From Spirosoma taeanense (GTDB lineage Bacteria; Bacteroidota; Bacteroidia; Cytophagales; Spirosomataceae), in contig NZ_CP053435.1 in assembly GCF_013127955.1 (NCBI RefSeq), positions 4,774,001 through 4,838,000 on the forward strand: 64,000 bases of DNA, written 5' to 3'. The translations under genes were made by a program, and so were the position numbers. Each line of letters starts with the position of its first letter. Position 1 is the stretch's first letter. Positions 43,105-51,590 of the stretch are shown in pieces. The notes beneath the pieces were generated by a model that made no database searches, was not told where the DNA came from, and saw only the letters and a list, made by a program, of their open reading frames with translations.

Positions 43105-44373
43105 ATGGTCCGCACACTGTCGTGGTTCGCCTTTGGGCTCCTGTCATCCCTGCTGGTTAATGGCCAAACTGCTTCGCCAATCGCTAATTACGACGAAGCC
43201 AAAGTTGGTACCTCGACCCTACCCGACATCTTACGGTTCAGTAATGGTAAATCGGTAAAGTCTCGAACCGACTGGCAAACCCGGCGGCAGGAGATCCGGC
43301 AGCTCTTCGCTGACCACGTATATGGGCAGACGCCGACTCAACCCGTCCGGCTTCAGTTTCATGTTCAGCAAACCGACGAAAATGCGCGGGGAGGCCTGGC
43401 CGTTCGCAAGCAGGTCGCCATCTCCTTTCCCGACTATCCGCAACTAGCGCCTATCAACATCCTGCTGTACATTCCTAAAGCAGCCAGCAGGCCCGTTCCG
43501 GCTTTTCTGGGGCTGAATTTCTGCGGCAATCACTGTGTTACCAACGAAACCGACCTGCCCCTGTCAACGCGCTGGGTAGCCGATGGAGCCGGCAATGTGG
43601 CTGTTAACCATCGGGCCACTGAGAAAGCCCGGGCTTTGCAGGCCCGGCGCTGGCCCATCGATACCATTCTGAAGCGAGGCTACGCACTGGCTACGGCCTA
43701 TTATGGCGATATCGAACCCGATCATCCGCAGGGCTGGCATACGGGCATCCGCTCCGTTCTGGGCGACACCACCCGCAGCGATAACTGGGGAGCGATAGGC
43801 GCCTGGGCATGGGGCATGAGCCGCATGCTTGACTACCTGCAGACCGAACCGGCTATTGACGCAAAACGGGTTACTGCTACCGGTCATTCCCGCATCGGCA
43901 AAGCTGCCGTTTGGGCGGGCGTGCAGGACGAACGGTTCGCAGCTGTTATTGCCAATGAATCCGGCGAAGGCGGAGCAGCCCTGGCCCGGCGCTGGTATGG
44001 CGAAACCGTAGAGCATCTGAACACCAGTTTCCCACACTGGTTTTCGGGACGTTATAAAACCTACAATAAGCGCGTGGCCGATTTACCCGTCGATCAGCAT
44101 GAACTGCTGGCGCTGGTAGCCCCGCGTCCACTCTATGTAGCCAGCGCCGATGGCGATCAATGGTCCGACCCGAAAGGCGAATTCCTGGGCGCAGCCCTGA
44201 CCGAACCCGTTTATCAGTTGTACGGTAAAACGGGGCTGGGTACCCTGAATTTTCCGGGCGTTAACCAGCCCATTGGCCAGACTGTCCGCTACCACAACCG
44301 CACCGGCAAACACGACGTTACGGATTACGACTGGGAACAGTACCTTCGTTTTGCGGATGAATTGGTACGTTAA
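43105..44373 (+). CDS. CE15-type glucuronoyl esterase / acetyl xylan esterase-like hydrolase, secreted
   Basis: A 422-residue protein with a signal peptide (MVRTLSWFAFGLLSSLLVNGQ). It has an alpha/beta-hydrolase fold. The nucleophile elbow is TGHSRIGKAAVW with S262 (CE15 usually has GCSRxGK, here His replaces Cys). The acid is probably E285 in ANESGEGG, and the late His is H403 in TGKHDVTDYDWEQYL. LGLNFCGNHCVTNETDLPL is also typical. The family cleaves ester links between lignin alcohols and glucuronoxylan, or related sugar esters. Export to the periplasm or surface is expected. No carbohydrate-utilisation genes lie next to it. Confidence 0.9.
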   Translation: MVRTLSWFAFGLLSSLLVNGQTASPIANYDEAKVGTSTLPDILRFSNGKSVKSRTDWQTRRQEIRQLFADHVYGQTPTQPVRLQFHVQQTDENARGGLAVRKQVAISFPDYPQLAPINILLYIPKAASRPVPAFLGLNFCGNHCVTNETDLPLSTRWVADGAGNVAVNHRATEKARALQARRWPIDTILKRGYALATAYYGDIEPDHPQGWHTGIRSVLGDTTRSDNWGAIGAWAWGMSRMLDYLQTEPAIDAKRVTATGHSRIGKAAVWAGVQDERFAAVIANESGEGGAALARRWYGETVEHLNTSFPHWFSGRYKTYNKRVADLPVDQHELLALVAPRPLYVASADGDQWSDPKGEFLGAALTEPVYQLYGKTGLGTLNFPGVNQPIGQTVRYHNRTGKHDVTDYDWEQYLRFADELVR

Positions 44374-44390
44374 GCGCTACCTTTGCAGCT

Positions 44391-44942
44391 ATGACGTTCA
44401 ATAACGATCCCAGGCCCTGGCAGGTTGAACAATCTGAGTACATCCACCAGCTACCGTGGTTCACGGTGCGTAAAGACGCGGTTCGAATGGCCAACGGCGG
44501 GCACATTCCCGATTACTTCGTGCTGGAATACCCCGACTGGATCAACGTGGTGGCCGTTACGACGGATGGCCAGCTGGTGTTCATCCGGCAGTACCGTCAC
44601 GCCATAGCCGGCGTTCATTACGAACTGTGTGCAGGCGTCGTTGATCCGGGCGAAGATCCCCTCACAACTGCGCAGCGTGAACTGCTGGAGGAAACGGGTT
44701 TTGGCGGAGGAAAGTGGCAGCACCTGATAACGCTTTCGGCCAATCCGGGCACGCACACCAATCTAACGTATTCCTATCTGGCCTTAGGCGTCGAACCGAA
44801 ACAGGCGCAGGCGCTCGAAACTACGGAAGAGATTACGGTCCATCTGGTCTCGCCGGATCGGGCGCGGCAGATCATCGACAATGGTGAAATGATGCAGGCT
44901 CTGCATATCGCTCCGTTACTGAAATACCTGTCCCGGCTTTAG
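44391..44942 (+). CDS. Nudix hydrolase (ADP-ribose pyrophosphatase-like)
   Basis: A 183-residue cytoplasmic protein. The Nudix box G-x5-E-x7-REUxEExGU fits GVVDPGEDPLTTAQRELLEETGF (G82 to F104). VAVTTDGQLVFIRQYRHAIAG just before it and LSANPGTHTNLTYSYLALG after it resemble ADP-ribose pyrophosphatases. A -7-like TACCTTTG (44378-44385) ends 5 nt before the ATG, so the message may be leaderless; a clear -33 box is missing. It starts 17 bp after the esterase stop and has its own terminator. Confidence 0.92.
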   Translation: MTFNNDPRPWQVEQSEYIHQLPWFTVRKDAVRMANGGHIPDYFVLEYPDWINVVAVTTDGQLVFIRQYRHAIAGVHYELCAGVVDPGEDPLTTAQRELLEETGFGGGKWQHLITLSANPGTHTNLTYSYLALGVEPKQAQALETTEEITVHLVSPDRARQIIDNGEMMQALHIAPLLKYLSRL

Positions 44943-44964
44943 TAACGATCAGTTAATGAACATA

Positions 44965-45002
44965 AAAACGCCCTGACTACCAACCAGCGATCAGGGCGTT
45001 TT
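44965..45002. terminator. Bidirectional terminator
   Basis: A perfect 12-bp stem AAAACGCCCTGA / TCAGGGCGTTTT with a 14-nt loop, between the Nudix stop (plus) and the subtilase-like stop at 45022 (minus). Confidence 0.88.
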
Positions 45003-45021
45003 ATAAATTCTTCTATGGGGT

Positions 45022-46287
45022 TCACCGATTCGCGATCGGTGAAATTCGCGAACCTTTCGGGTCGGGTGTGCCGTCCGGATCGTTAGTTACGGTGCCGTTG
45101 GCATAGATCGTGCCGCTATTGGCCAGCAGAATTCCGGATAAATGGGCCGTGGCAGCGGTTGTACCCTGCGTAATAGTCAGATACCCTCCTCCTTTGTACG
45201 TCGATTTAACGTTAACCGCCGGTGCTGCAAAGTCGATAGGGGGATTTCCAACGCAGGAGACGGTTGCAAAAACGCCGTTTTTATCGTGTCCTGACGCCGT
45301 GAAAATAGTAGGCCCGTTGGCCCGGGCGGGCGAAATCTGATTGGCGTTACTTACACCCGAATTGACGTTTGTATTCCCCGCCGATACAGCCACAAAAATT
45401 CCTTTCGAGGCCATGTTGACCACCGCCTGATCGACCGCATCCGTTGCACTGATGCCCAAGCTGATGTTGGCGACATCGCCCGGCCGGGCGTTGGCGGCTA
45501 CAAAGTTAATGCCAGCAATAAAGTCCGAAACGACGACTTTCGTTGGAGCCGCGCATACTTTAATTGGCACCACTGTTGCGCCAGCAGCTACGCCCACTAC
45601 CCCAATTGTGTTGTTAAGGGCCGCGATGATCCCCGATACCAGCGTGCCGTGCCCGTCAAAATCTTTGGTTGACCGGTGCGCCCCAAACTTAAACACCGAG
45701 TAGCCTTTGGTTGAATCTACTTTCAGATCAGGGTGCGTCAGTTCAATGCCGGAATCGATTACGTATGCTACGTTAGAGCCCGCGTAGTTGACCGAACCCC
45801 CTACATAGGTAATGCCCCAGGGTACCTCCTGGCCAGCCGCAACCCGAGCAGTCTTATCGCTTTGACTTTCTAGACCATCGGGTGTACTGACCGCCTGCCG
45901 GTCGGCTTCGATATAGGACACAAGCGGGTTTTTGCGCAGCCGGGCCAGCTCAGCCGGAGTCAGCCGAACAGCCATTCCGGACAACGCGGCCCCGTATACG
46001 TGTAGAATATTTTCAGGGTTAATCCCTAACTCCGACAGGAATTTCTCGCCAACCTGTTTCAGACGAGCCTGCTGCCGGGCAAAGGTCTCCAGATTCTGCG
46101 CCGAGAAGGCATCCTGCTTCAGAACAACGATGTACTGCCCATCAATTCCGCCTGTTGCAGTTGCGGCTTGTGCAGCATCAACACTCTGGAGAGAATTATC
46201 AACTGCCAATTCGGCCGGACGGCACGCGTCCAGACCCGTTAAGCCCATCAGCAATAGGCCAGCAAACAAGTAGAGAGTATGTTTCAT
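45022..46287 (-). CDS. Subtilase (S8)-like lipoprotein with Thr at the catalytic Ser position
   Basis: A 421-residue protein with lipobox GLDAC (about residue 22), an inhibitor-I9-like propeptide (YIVVLKQDAFSAQ to LVSYIEADRQ, about 50-130), and an S8 domain. The Asp motif is VIDSGIELTHPDL (D178), the His motif FDGHGTLVSG (H213), and the oxyanion Asn SAGNTN (N305). The nucleophile motif is GTTAATAHLSG: T377 stands where S8 enzymes have Ser (GTSxAxPH), and the following Pro is Ala. The codon is ACC. The neighbour at 46432-47643 shares this. It is either an inactive scaffold or an atypical Thr-nucleophile enzyme. Confidence 0.88.
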   Translation of the reverse strand: MKHTLYLFAGLLLMGLTGLDACRPAELAVDNSLQSVDAAQAATATGGIDGQYIVVLKQDAFSAQNLETFARQQARLKQVGEKFLSELGINPENILHVYGAALSGMAVRLTPAELARLRKNPLVSYIEADRQAVSTPDGLESQSDKTARVAAGQEVPWGITYVGGSVNYAGSNVAYVIDSGIELTHPDLKVDSTKGYSVFKFGAHRSTKDFDGHGTLVSGIIAALNNTIGVVGVAAGATVVPIKVCAAPTKVVVSDFIAGINFVAANARPGDVANISLGISATDAVDQAVVNMASKGIFVAVSAGNTNVNSGVSNANQISPARANGPTIFTASGHDKNGVFATVSCVGNPPIDFAAPAVNVKSTYKGGGYLTITQGTTAATAHLSGILLANSGTIYANGTVTNDPDGTPDPKGSRISPIANR

Positions 46288-46382
46288 TAGAATATGTTAA
46301 ACATCAAAGGTAAAGAAATCTATACCATCCAGATAGATTCAGAAATATCCTGAACGGTCATTATGGTTAAAAGGCTATTAAA

Positions 46383-46411
46383 AATGGCGTCTGTGTAAAG
46401 CAGACGCCATT
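46383..46411 (-). terminator. Terminator after the second subtilase-like gene
   Basis: A perfect 11-bp stem AATGGCGTCTG / CAGACGCCATT with a 7-nt loop, 20 bp after the stop at 46432, which separates the two subtilase-like genes. Confidence 0.82.
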
Positions 46412-46431
46412 AAGACAATGCCGGACTTAAA

Positions 46432-47643
46432 CTAAGGTACGCGCGACATCTTGATATCGGGTATGCTGTCGCGGTCGGCGGTTACGGTTCCTTTGCCGTA
46501 AATCACCCCCTTATTTGCCAGCAATATGCCCGAAGCGTGCGCCGTGGCCATGGTTGTTCCTTTGGAAAAGTAGGTATATTTCCCTCCCCGCACCGTTGAT
46601 TTTATGCTTACGCCGGGCCCGGCAAAATCGATGGGTGGGTTCCCACTACACGATACCGAGGCAAACACTCCTTTGCTATCATGCGCCGATAAACTGTACA
46701 GATTGGGCGCGTTAATTCGAGCCGGTGAAATATTATTGGCATCAAAATTATTGGTTGTCGTATTCCCGGCTGACATCGCAATAAATAAGTCGCCCCGGTT
46801 GGTCAGGTTCATTACTGCTGCATCCAGCGCATCCGACGCTTTAGCACCTAAGCTGATGTTGATCACATCGCCCGGGCGAGCATTTGCCATTACAAAATCC
46901 AGACCGGCTATCACATTCGAAACCTGCATATTTTCAGGCTTCTCCGTAACTTTTATCGGGATAACCGGCGCGCCCGCGGCTACACCCACTACGCCAATGC
47001 TATTGTTTTTAGCCGCAATTGTGCCTGAAACGTGCGTTCCATGGTCGTGGTTGTCGGCAAGCGATTTGGCGCCCGTTCCGGTTGTGAGCGCATTGTATCC
47101 CCGCGAAGCATCTACGTTCAGGTCAGGATGCGTGAGGTCAATCCCCGTATCCACAATATAAGCTGCATTCGAGCCGGTATAGTCAATAAAGCCGCCAACG
47201 TATTTAATTCCCCAGGGTACCTCCTGCCCAGCGGTGATGTGCATATCGTCGCCAGCCACGGCCTCCTCTACGCTTGTACTGCCAATCTGGTCGGCTTCTA
47301 TAGATGCAATGTCCGGATACTGACGCAGAAACGATACCTGCGCTTCGGTTAGCTGGGCCACAAACCCTCTCAGGCAGGAGCCATACACATGGCCCAGCTG
47401 ATTACGGTCTATGTTGAACCGGCTCATCATCTGTTCGGCGTACTGCCGCATGAACTGCTGACGTTTTGCGTAGGGAGAGGCAGCTGACAGACCGGAAAGC
47501 GGATCGACTTTCAGGACAACGATATAGGGGTTGGTAGCGCCCTGACGGCCAGAGCCAGTAACCGTTTCGCCAACGGGCTGACAGCTCTGCAGGCTTAACA
47601 CAGCTGCAGTAAGTACAGTAAGGTAACAGTGAATTGTTTTCAT
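46432..47643 (-). CDS. Subtilase (S8)-like lipoprotein with Thr at the catalytic Ser position
   Basis: A 403-residue protein with lipobox LQSC (Cys 21), an I9-like propeptide (PYIVVLKVDPLSG to IASIEADQI), and an S8 domain. Asp motif YIVDTGIDLTHPDL (D165), His motif DHGTHVSGTIA (H201), Asn motif SAGNTT. The nucleophile motif is GTTMATAHASG, with T364 (ACC) in place of Ser and Ala in place of Pro, as in its tandem paralogue at 45022-46287. The pair is similar throughout, so they arose by duplication, and the change predates it. A terminator separates them, so they are expressed independently. Tested activity is needed to call this a protease. Confidence 0.88.
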   Translation of the reverse strand: MKTIHCYLTVLTAAVLSLQSCQPVGETVTGSGRQGATNPYIVVLKVDPLSGLSAASPYAKRQQFMRQYAEQMMSRFNIDRNQLGHVYGSCLRGFVAQLTEAQVSFLRQYPDIASIEADQIGSTSVEEAVAGDDMHITAGQEVPWGIKYVGGFIDYTGSNAAYIVDTGIDLTHPDLNVDASRGYNALTTGTGAKSLADNHDHGTHVSGTIAAKNNSIGVVGVAAGAPVIPIKVTEKPENMQVSNVIAGLDFVMANARPGDVINISLGAKASDALDAAVMNLTNRGDLFIAMSAGNTTTNNFDANNISPARINAPNLYSLSAHDSKGVFASVSCSGNPPIDFAGPGVSIKSTVRGGKYTYFSKGTTMATAHASGILLANKGVIYGKGTVTADRDSIPDIKMSRVP

Positions 47644-48075
47644 AATTCATTTGGGCAGAAAAAGGGTGGACAGTTACTTAAATTGTTATCTGATTTATTT
47701 ATCGGCGTTTTAATAGAGTGTTATTACTAGTTTTTGAGAGATCTATTGGATGCAGCACTAATCCGGTATCTATAAAAGCTCGTCAGCTATCTGAAAAGAT
47801 TCTATTTTTCTCCAGGCAGGTTTATAAGCCACGAATATAAATTGAGGGTAAACAGTCGGGAAAAGGCATTTCGTTAACGGTCAAAAATTGACAACTCGGT
47901 AGGTTGATGCTCCTCTGCGCACGCTCAGCACCCGTTACTGACCTGTTCTGCCAGATTCCATGCGCTACCTGGAACTGACATTCACTATTTTGCCCGTACC
48001 TTTGTGGCCCTGATCATCAACCCGCTTATCTGATTCAGCCACGTTCTACGATTACTGCGGCAATCCAATTTGTTT
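47644..48075 (+). promoter_or_regulatory. 432-bp gap with one -7-like box upstream of the aminotransferase gene
   Basis: The gap lies between divergent genes. On the plus strand CTG at 47975-47977, 19 bp, and TACCTTTG at 47997-48004 approximate TTG-N19-TAnnTTTG and could start the aminotransferase-tyrA transcript near 48011. I see no gene, repeat or further motif in 47650-47970, which is AT-richer than its surroundings. Confidence 0.4.
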
Positions 48076-49254
48076 ATGATTATCCCCCTGGCCCACCGCG
48101 CCAATCAAACCCAGGAATACTATTTTTCGGTCAAGCTGGCTGAGGTTCGTCGGCTTCAGGCGGCCGGACATGATGTTATTAATATGGGCATCGGCAATCC
48201 TGATCTGATGCCCTCTCCGAATACGCTGGATGCCCTGACCACCTCTGCGCGGCAGCCCAGCGCCCACGGCTACCAGCCGTATAAGGGAACGCCGGCCCTG
48301 CGGCAGGGTATTGCCCGCTTTTATAACCACACATACGGTGTTACGCTCGATGCCGAAACCGAAATTCTGCCTTTGATTGGCTCTAAGGAAGGCATTACGC
48401 ATCTATCGCTGACGTTCCTCAATGATGGCGATGGCGTGCTCGTGCCTGAACTGGGTTATCCGGCCTATCGTGCCGTGAGTCAGATGGTCGGCGCGCGGGT
48501 GCTGGAATACCCCCTGCTCGAACATGACGGCTGGCAGCCCGACTGGAACGCCATGACCGACCTGCTGGCTGAATCGCCCGCGTCGAATCCAACGCGGATT
48601 ATCTGGCTCAATTACCCGCACATGCCTACAGGTGCCCCAGCCACCCGCGCTCTGTTCGAGCGGGCAGTGCGCTTCGCCCACGACCATCGGGTGCTGCTTT
48701 GCCACGATAATCCATATAGCCTGATTTTAAATAAAAAGCCGCCTATCAGTCTGCTATCGGTCGATGGGGCTAACGAGGTGGCCGTAGAGCTGAATTCGCT
48801 TAGCAAATCGCATAATATGGCGGGCTGGCGGATTGGCTGGATGGCCGGCGCTAAAGCTTACGTCGATGCCGTGCTGACGATCAAGAGCAACGTAGATTCG
48901 GGCCAGTTCCGTCCCCTGATGGACGCTGCCGCTGAAGCACTCACCAACCCGGACGACTGGCACCACGACCGGAACGCAATCTACCAGGATCGGCTGGAGG
49001 CCGTCCATGCGTTCCTGGACACGTTGGGCTGCACGTATGCCACCGACCAGGAGGGGTTATTTATCTGGGCTAAGCTGCCCAATTCGGTTGAATCGGCAGA
49101 AACACTGGTGGACGATCTGCTGTACAAACAGCATGTATTCATTGCGCCGGGTTTCATCTTCGGTCCGAAGGGCAATCGGTATATCCGAATCTCCCTCTGC
49201 ATGCCTAAAGAACGAATCTGGGAAGCGGTAAACCGCCTGAAACTAGCTAATTAA
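48076..49254 (+). CDS. PLP-dependent class I/II aminotransferase, probably aromatic amino acid pathway
   Basis: The start is the ATG at 48076 (MIIPLAHRANQTQEYYF); a TTG 6 bp earlier is also in frame. 392 residues, fold type I. INMGIGNPDL near the start, ELGYPAYRA, IIWLNYPHMPTGAPA, CHDNPYS with the PLP-binding Asp, the Schiff-base Lys in SLSKSHNMAGWRIGW (K244), and the carboxylate Arg in RYIRISL. It resembles LL-diaminopimelate/aspartate aminotransferases. The prephenate dehydrogenase 63 bp downstream suggests it makes tyrosine or phenylalanine by transamination; Bacteroidota often cluster these genes. The exact substrate is inferred from context. Confidence 0.9.
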   Translation: MIIPLAHRANQTQEYYFSVKLAEVRRLQAAGHDVINMGIGNPDLMPSPNTLDALTTSARQPSAHGYQPYKGTPALRQGIARFYNHTYGVTLDAETEILPLIGSKEGITHLSLTFLNDGDGVLVPELGYPAYRAVSQMVGARVLEYPLLEHDGWQPDWNAMTDLLAESPASNPTRIIWLNYPHMPTGAPATRALFERAVRFAHDHRVLLCHDNPYSLILNKKPPISLLSVDGANEVAVELNSLSKSHNMAGWRIGWMAGAKAYVDAVLTIKSNVDSGQFRPLMDAAAEALTNPDDWHHDRNAIYQDRLEAVHAFLDTLGCTYATDQEGLFIWAKLPNSVESAETLVDDLLYKQHVFIAPGFIFGPKGNRYIRISLCMPKERIWEAVNRLKLAN

Positions 49255-49317
49255 CCTGTTGCTATTTGCTTTGTTGCCTTACAGCCCGACACACTAATCT
49301 TGAAAATTCCGGTTCAG

Positions 49318-50175
49318 ATGACAGTTAGCATCATTGGTATTGGCCTACTTGGCGGCTCCTTTGCGCTGGCCCTCCGCGAAAAATACCCCAAAATGCGTTT
49401 CATTGGCGTTGACACCTCCCTCGTCAACAGTCAGCTGGCGCTGGCCAAGGGAATTGTGGATGACGTGCTGCCACTTACCGAAGCCGTAGCGCAAAGCAAT
49501 CTCGTTGTGCTGGCAACGCCTGTTAACGTAATTATGAACCTGCTGCCAACGGTCCTGGACCACTTATCACCAAGTGGAACGGTGGTGGACCTGGGCTCTA
49601 CGAAGGGGTTGATCTGCGAGGTGGCCGATCAGCACCCAAAGCGGGCGCAGTTTGTGGCGGCTCACCCCATGGCCGGCACCGAGAACTCCGGCCCCGGCGC
49701 AGCCTTCCGGGAGTTGCTGCCGGGTAAAAACCTGATCATCTGCGATCGCGAAAAAAGCCAGCCCGATTGCCTACTGCTGACCGAGAGCCTGTTCCGGGAC
49801 GTCGGTATGAAGCTGTTTTACATGACTCCGCAGGAGCACGACCTGCACCTCGCCTATGTTTCTCACCTGAGCCATATCAGCGCGTTTGCGCTGGGACTAA
49901 CGGTGCTTGAAAAGGAAAAAGATGAGCAGGCTATCTTCGATATGGCCAGCACGGGTTTCAGCAGCACCGTCCGGCTGGCCAAAAGCTCTCCGCAGATGTG
50001 GGCGCCTATTTTCGACCAGAACCGCACGAACGTATCCAGCGCCCTGGCCGATTATATTGAGTTTCTCCGGCAGTTTAAGCAGGTTATTGACGACCAGGAC
50101 GTAACGACCTCGCTCGACTTCATGCAACGGGCCAACGTTATCCGGCGGGTGCTGGACGGCATTGAGAAACGGTAA
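49318..50175 (+). CDS. tyrA: Prephenate dehydrogenase
   Basis: The start is the ATG at 49318 (MTVSIIGIGLLGGSFALAL); an upstream TTG would add six residues. 285 residues. The dinucleotide-binding GxGxxG is IGIGLLGG, followed by FIGVDTS. VVDLGSTKGLICE, AAHPMAGTENSGPGAA (substrate-binding His and Gly) and LAYVSHLSHISAFALG are TyrA hallmarks. It oxidatively decarboxylates prephenate to 4-hydroxyphenylpyruvate, the tyrosine precursor. The aminotransferase upstream would finish the pathway. No fused chorismate mutase or ACT domain is present. Confidence 0.93.
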   Translation: MTVSIIGIGLLGGSFALALREKYPKMRFIGVDTSLVNSQLALAKGIVDDVLPLTEAVAQSNLVVLATPVNVIMNLLPTVLDHLSPSGTVVDLGSTKGLICEVADQHPKRAQFVAAHPMAGTENSGPGAAFRELLPGKNLIICDREKSQPDCLLLTESLFRDVGMKLFYMTPQEHDLHLAYVSHLSHISAFALGLTVLEKEKDEQAIFDMASTGFSSTVRLAKSSPQMWAPIFDQNRTNVSSALADYIEFLRQFKQVIDDQDVTTSLDFMQRANVIRRVLDGIEKR

Positions 50176-50218
50176 TTTCGACAAAAAACTGCGGTTGCCT
50201 TATACAAAATCCGCTACG

Positions 50219-50276
50219 GTTGGTTAAATCATCAGACTCCGGGACGACATCGTTCCGGGTTGATGATTTAACCAAC
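50219..50276. promoter_or_regulatory. 58-nt hairpin immediately before the aldo/keto reductase start
   Basis: A perfect 16-bp arm pair GTTGGTTAAATCATCA / TGATGATTTAACCAAC (50219-50234 and 50261-50276) with an inner CCGG.ACG / CGT.CCGG stem. It ends 7 nt before the ATG at 50284 and no T-run follows, so it could terminate tyrA, block the start, or be an operator. Confidence 0.6.
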
Positions 50277-50283
50277 TAACCTC

Positions 50284-51150
50284 ATGCAGGCAACGACGCA
50301 ACAACCGGCAACACAGGCCGGAACGATTACTATCGGCGGAGATTTAACCGTCAACCGAATGGCCTATGGGGCCATGCGCATCACCGGAGACGGTATCTGG
50401 GGACCACCTAAAGATCACGACGAGGCTATCCGGGTTCTGAAACGCACGCTCGAACTTGGCATCAATTTTATCGACACTGCCGACAGCTACGGCCCTTACG
50501 TGTCGGAAGAACTCATCGCCGAAGCACTTCACCCCTACCCCGACGGCTTGGTAATTGGCACCAAAGGTGGTCTGTTACGTACCGGCCCGAACCAGTGGCC
50601 GGTTGACGCCAGTCCCGAACACCTCGACGAAGCGCTGAAAGGTTCGCTGAAACGCCTGAAACTCGACCGGATTGATCTGTACCAGCTTCACCGCTTCGAC
50701 AGCAAAGTGCCTAAAGAAGAAACCCTTGGGTATCTGAAGGAAAAACAGCAGGAGGGTTTAATCCGGCACATTGGTTTGTCGGAAGTAAGCGTCGATGATA
50801 TCAAACTAGCCCAGCAGCATGTCGAAGTGGTTTCAGTTCAGAACATGTATAACTTCGGGGAGCAGAAATGGAACGACGTGCTGAACTACTGCGAAGCGAA
50901 TAATATCGTCTTTATTCCTTGGTATCCGCTGAATGCCGGAGACGTTGCCGCCGAAAATGCGATCCGGAAAGTGGCCCAGCGCCATGGCGCTACCGATTAT
51001 CAGATTGCGCTGGCCTGGCTCCTGGCGGCATCGCCCGTCATGCTGCCCATTGCCGGAACATCGTCGGTAAAGCACCTTGACGAAAACGTTCAGGCGGCTA
51101 CCATCCAGCTGACCGACGAGGACTTGCAGGATATGCCATTGCCCAACTAA
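50284..51150 (+). CDS. Aldo/keto reductase
   Basis: A 288-residue cytoplasmic (alpha/beta)8 barrel. The NADPH oxidoreductase tetrad is visible: Asp and Tyr in FIDTADSYGPYVSEELI, Lys in VIGTKGG, His in LYQLHRFDSKVP. Later blocks IRHIGLSEVS and LPIAGTSSVKHLDENV (phosphate-binding) fit the family. It reduces aldehydes or ketones; the substrate is unknown. A large hairpin ends 7 nt before its start. The helical protein at 51174-51521 starts 23 bp after its stop, so they probably form one operon ending at the terminator 51537-51575. Confidence 0.93.
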   Translation: MQATTQQPATQAGTITIGGDLTVNRMAYGAMRITGDGIWGPPKDHDEAIRVLKRTLELGINFIDTADSYGPYVSEELIAEALHPYPDGLVIGTKGGLLRTGPNQWPVDASPEHLDEALKGSLKRLKLDRIDLYQLHRFDSKVPKEETLGYLKEKQQEGLIRHIGLSEVSVDDIKLAQQHVEVVSVQNMYNFGEQKWNDVLNYCEANNIVFIPWYPLNAGDVAAENAIRKVAQRHGATDYQIALAWLLAASPVMLPIAGTSSVKHLDENVQAATIQLTDEDLQDMPLPN

Positions 51151-51173
51151 GTTATCACTAACTCAATCTGCCT

Positions 51174-51521
51174 ATGACAACCCAATTAAAACAGGACCCT
51201 CAGCAACTTCTGGTGTCTACCCTGTCGCGGCTGCAGCAGGGTGTCGAAACGATTTCGCCGGCCGGCGATCTGATTGATCAGTGGAGTCAGGCGCTCGGTG
51301 AAGGCAACCAGACACTCGAAAACATTGCCGATGAACTTTACGCCCTGAAACAGGCGCTGACGGAGGGCAGGGCTCCGCGGATTGCCGGATCGCTGCATAC
51401 GCTCAGCAAACTTACGAAGCAGGCGGCTAACGAATCGTCGGATGTGGGGCTGGTCGGGCAATTAAACCAGCTCGCTGAAATCCTCGACGACGCATCGGCT
51501 CGAATTGCGCAGTCGCGGTAA
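51174..51521 (+). CDS. Small helical protein (unrecognised)
   Basis: A 115-residue protein with no hydrophobic helix and no signal peptide. It is almost wholly predicted alpha-helical, with leucine heptads (LVSTLSRLQQGVETI, LENIADELYALKQALTEG, LVGQLNQLAEILDDASARI), and therefore probably forms a bundle or coiled coil. I recognise no family. It follows the aldo/keto reductase by 23 bp and is closed by the terminator at 51537-51575. Convergent beyond it lies a ferritin-like stress protein. Confidence 0.7.
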   Translation: MTTQLKQDPQQLLVSTLSRLQQGVETISPAGDLIDQWSQALGEGNQTLENIADELYALKQALTEGRAPRIAGSLHTLSKLTKQAANESSDVGLVGQLNQLAEILDDASARIAQSR

Positions 51522-51536
51522 TGACCCGGCACAAAG

Positions 51537-51575
51537 AAGCGGGGTAGGCATCCAGTGGACGCCTACCCCGCTTTT
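51537..51575. terminator. Bidirectional terminator
   Basis: A perfect 13-bp stem AAGCGGGGTAGGC / GCCTACCCCGCTT with an 11-nt loop and a T-run, between convergent genes (stops at 51521 and 51591). Confidence 0.92.
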
Positions 51576-51590
51576 AGATGAAATGCAGTC

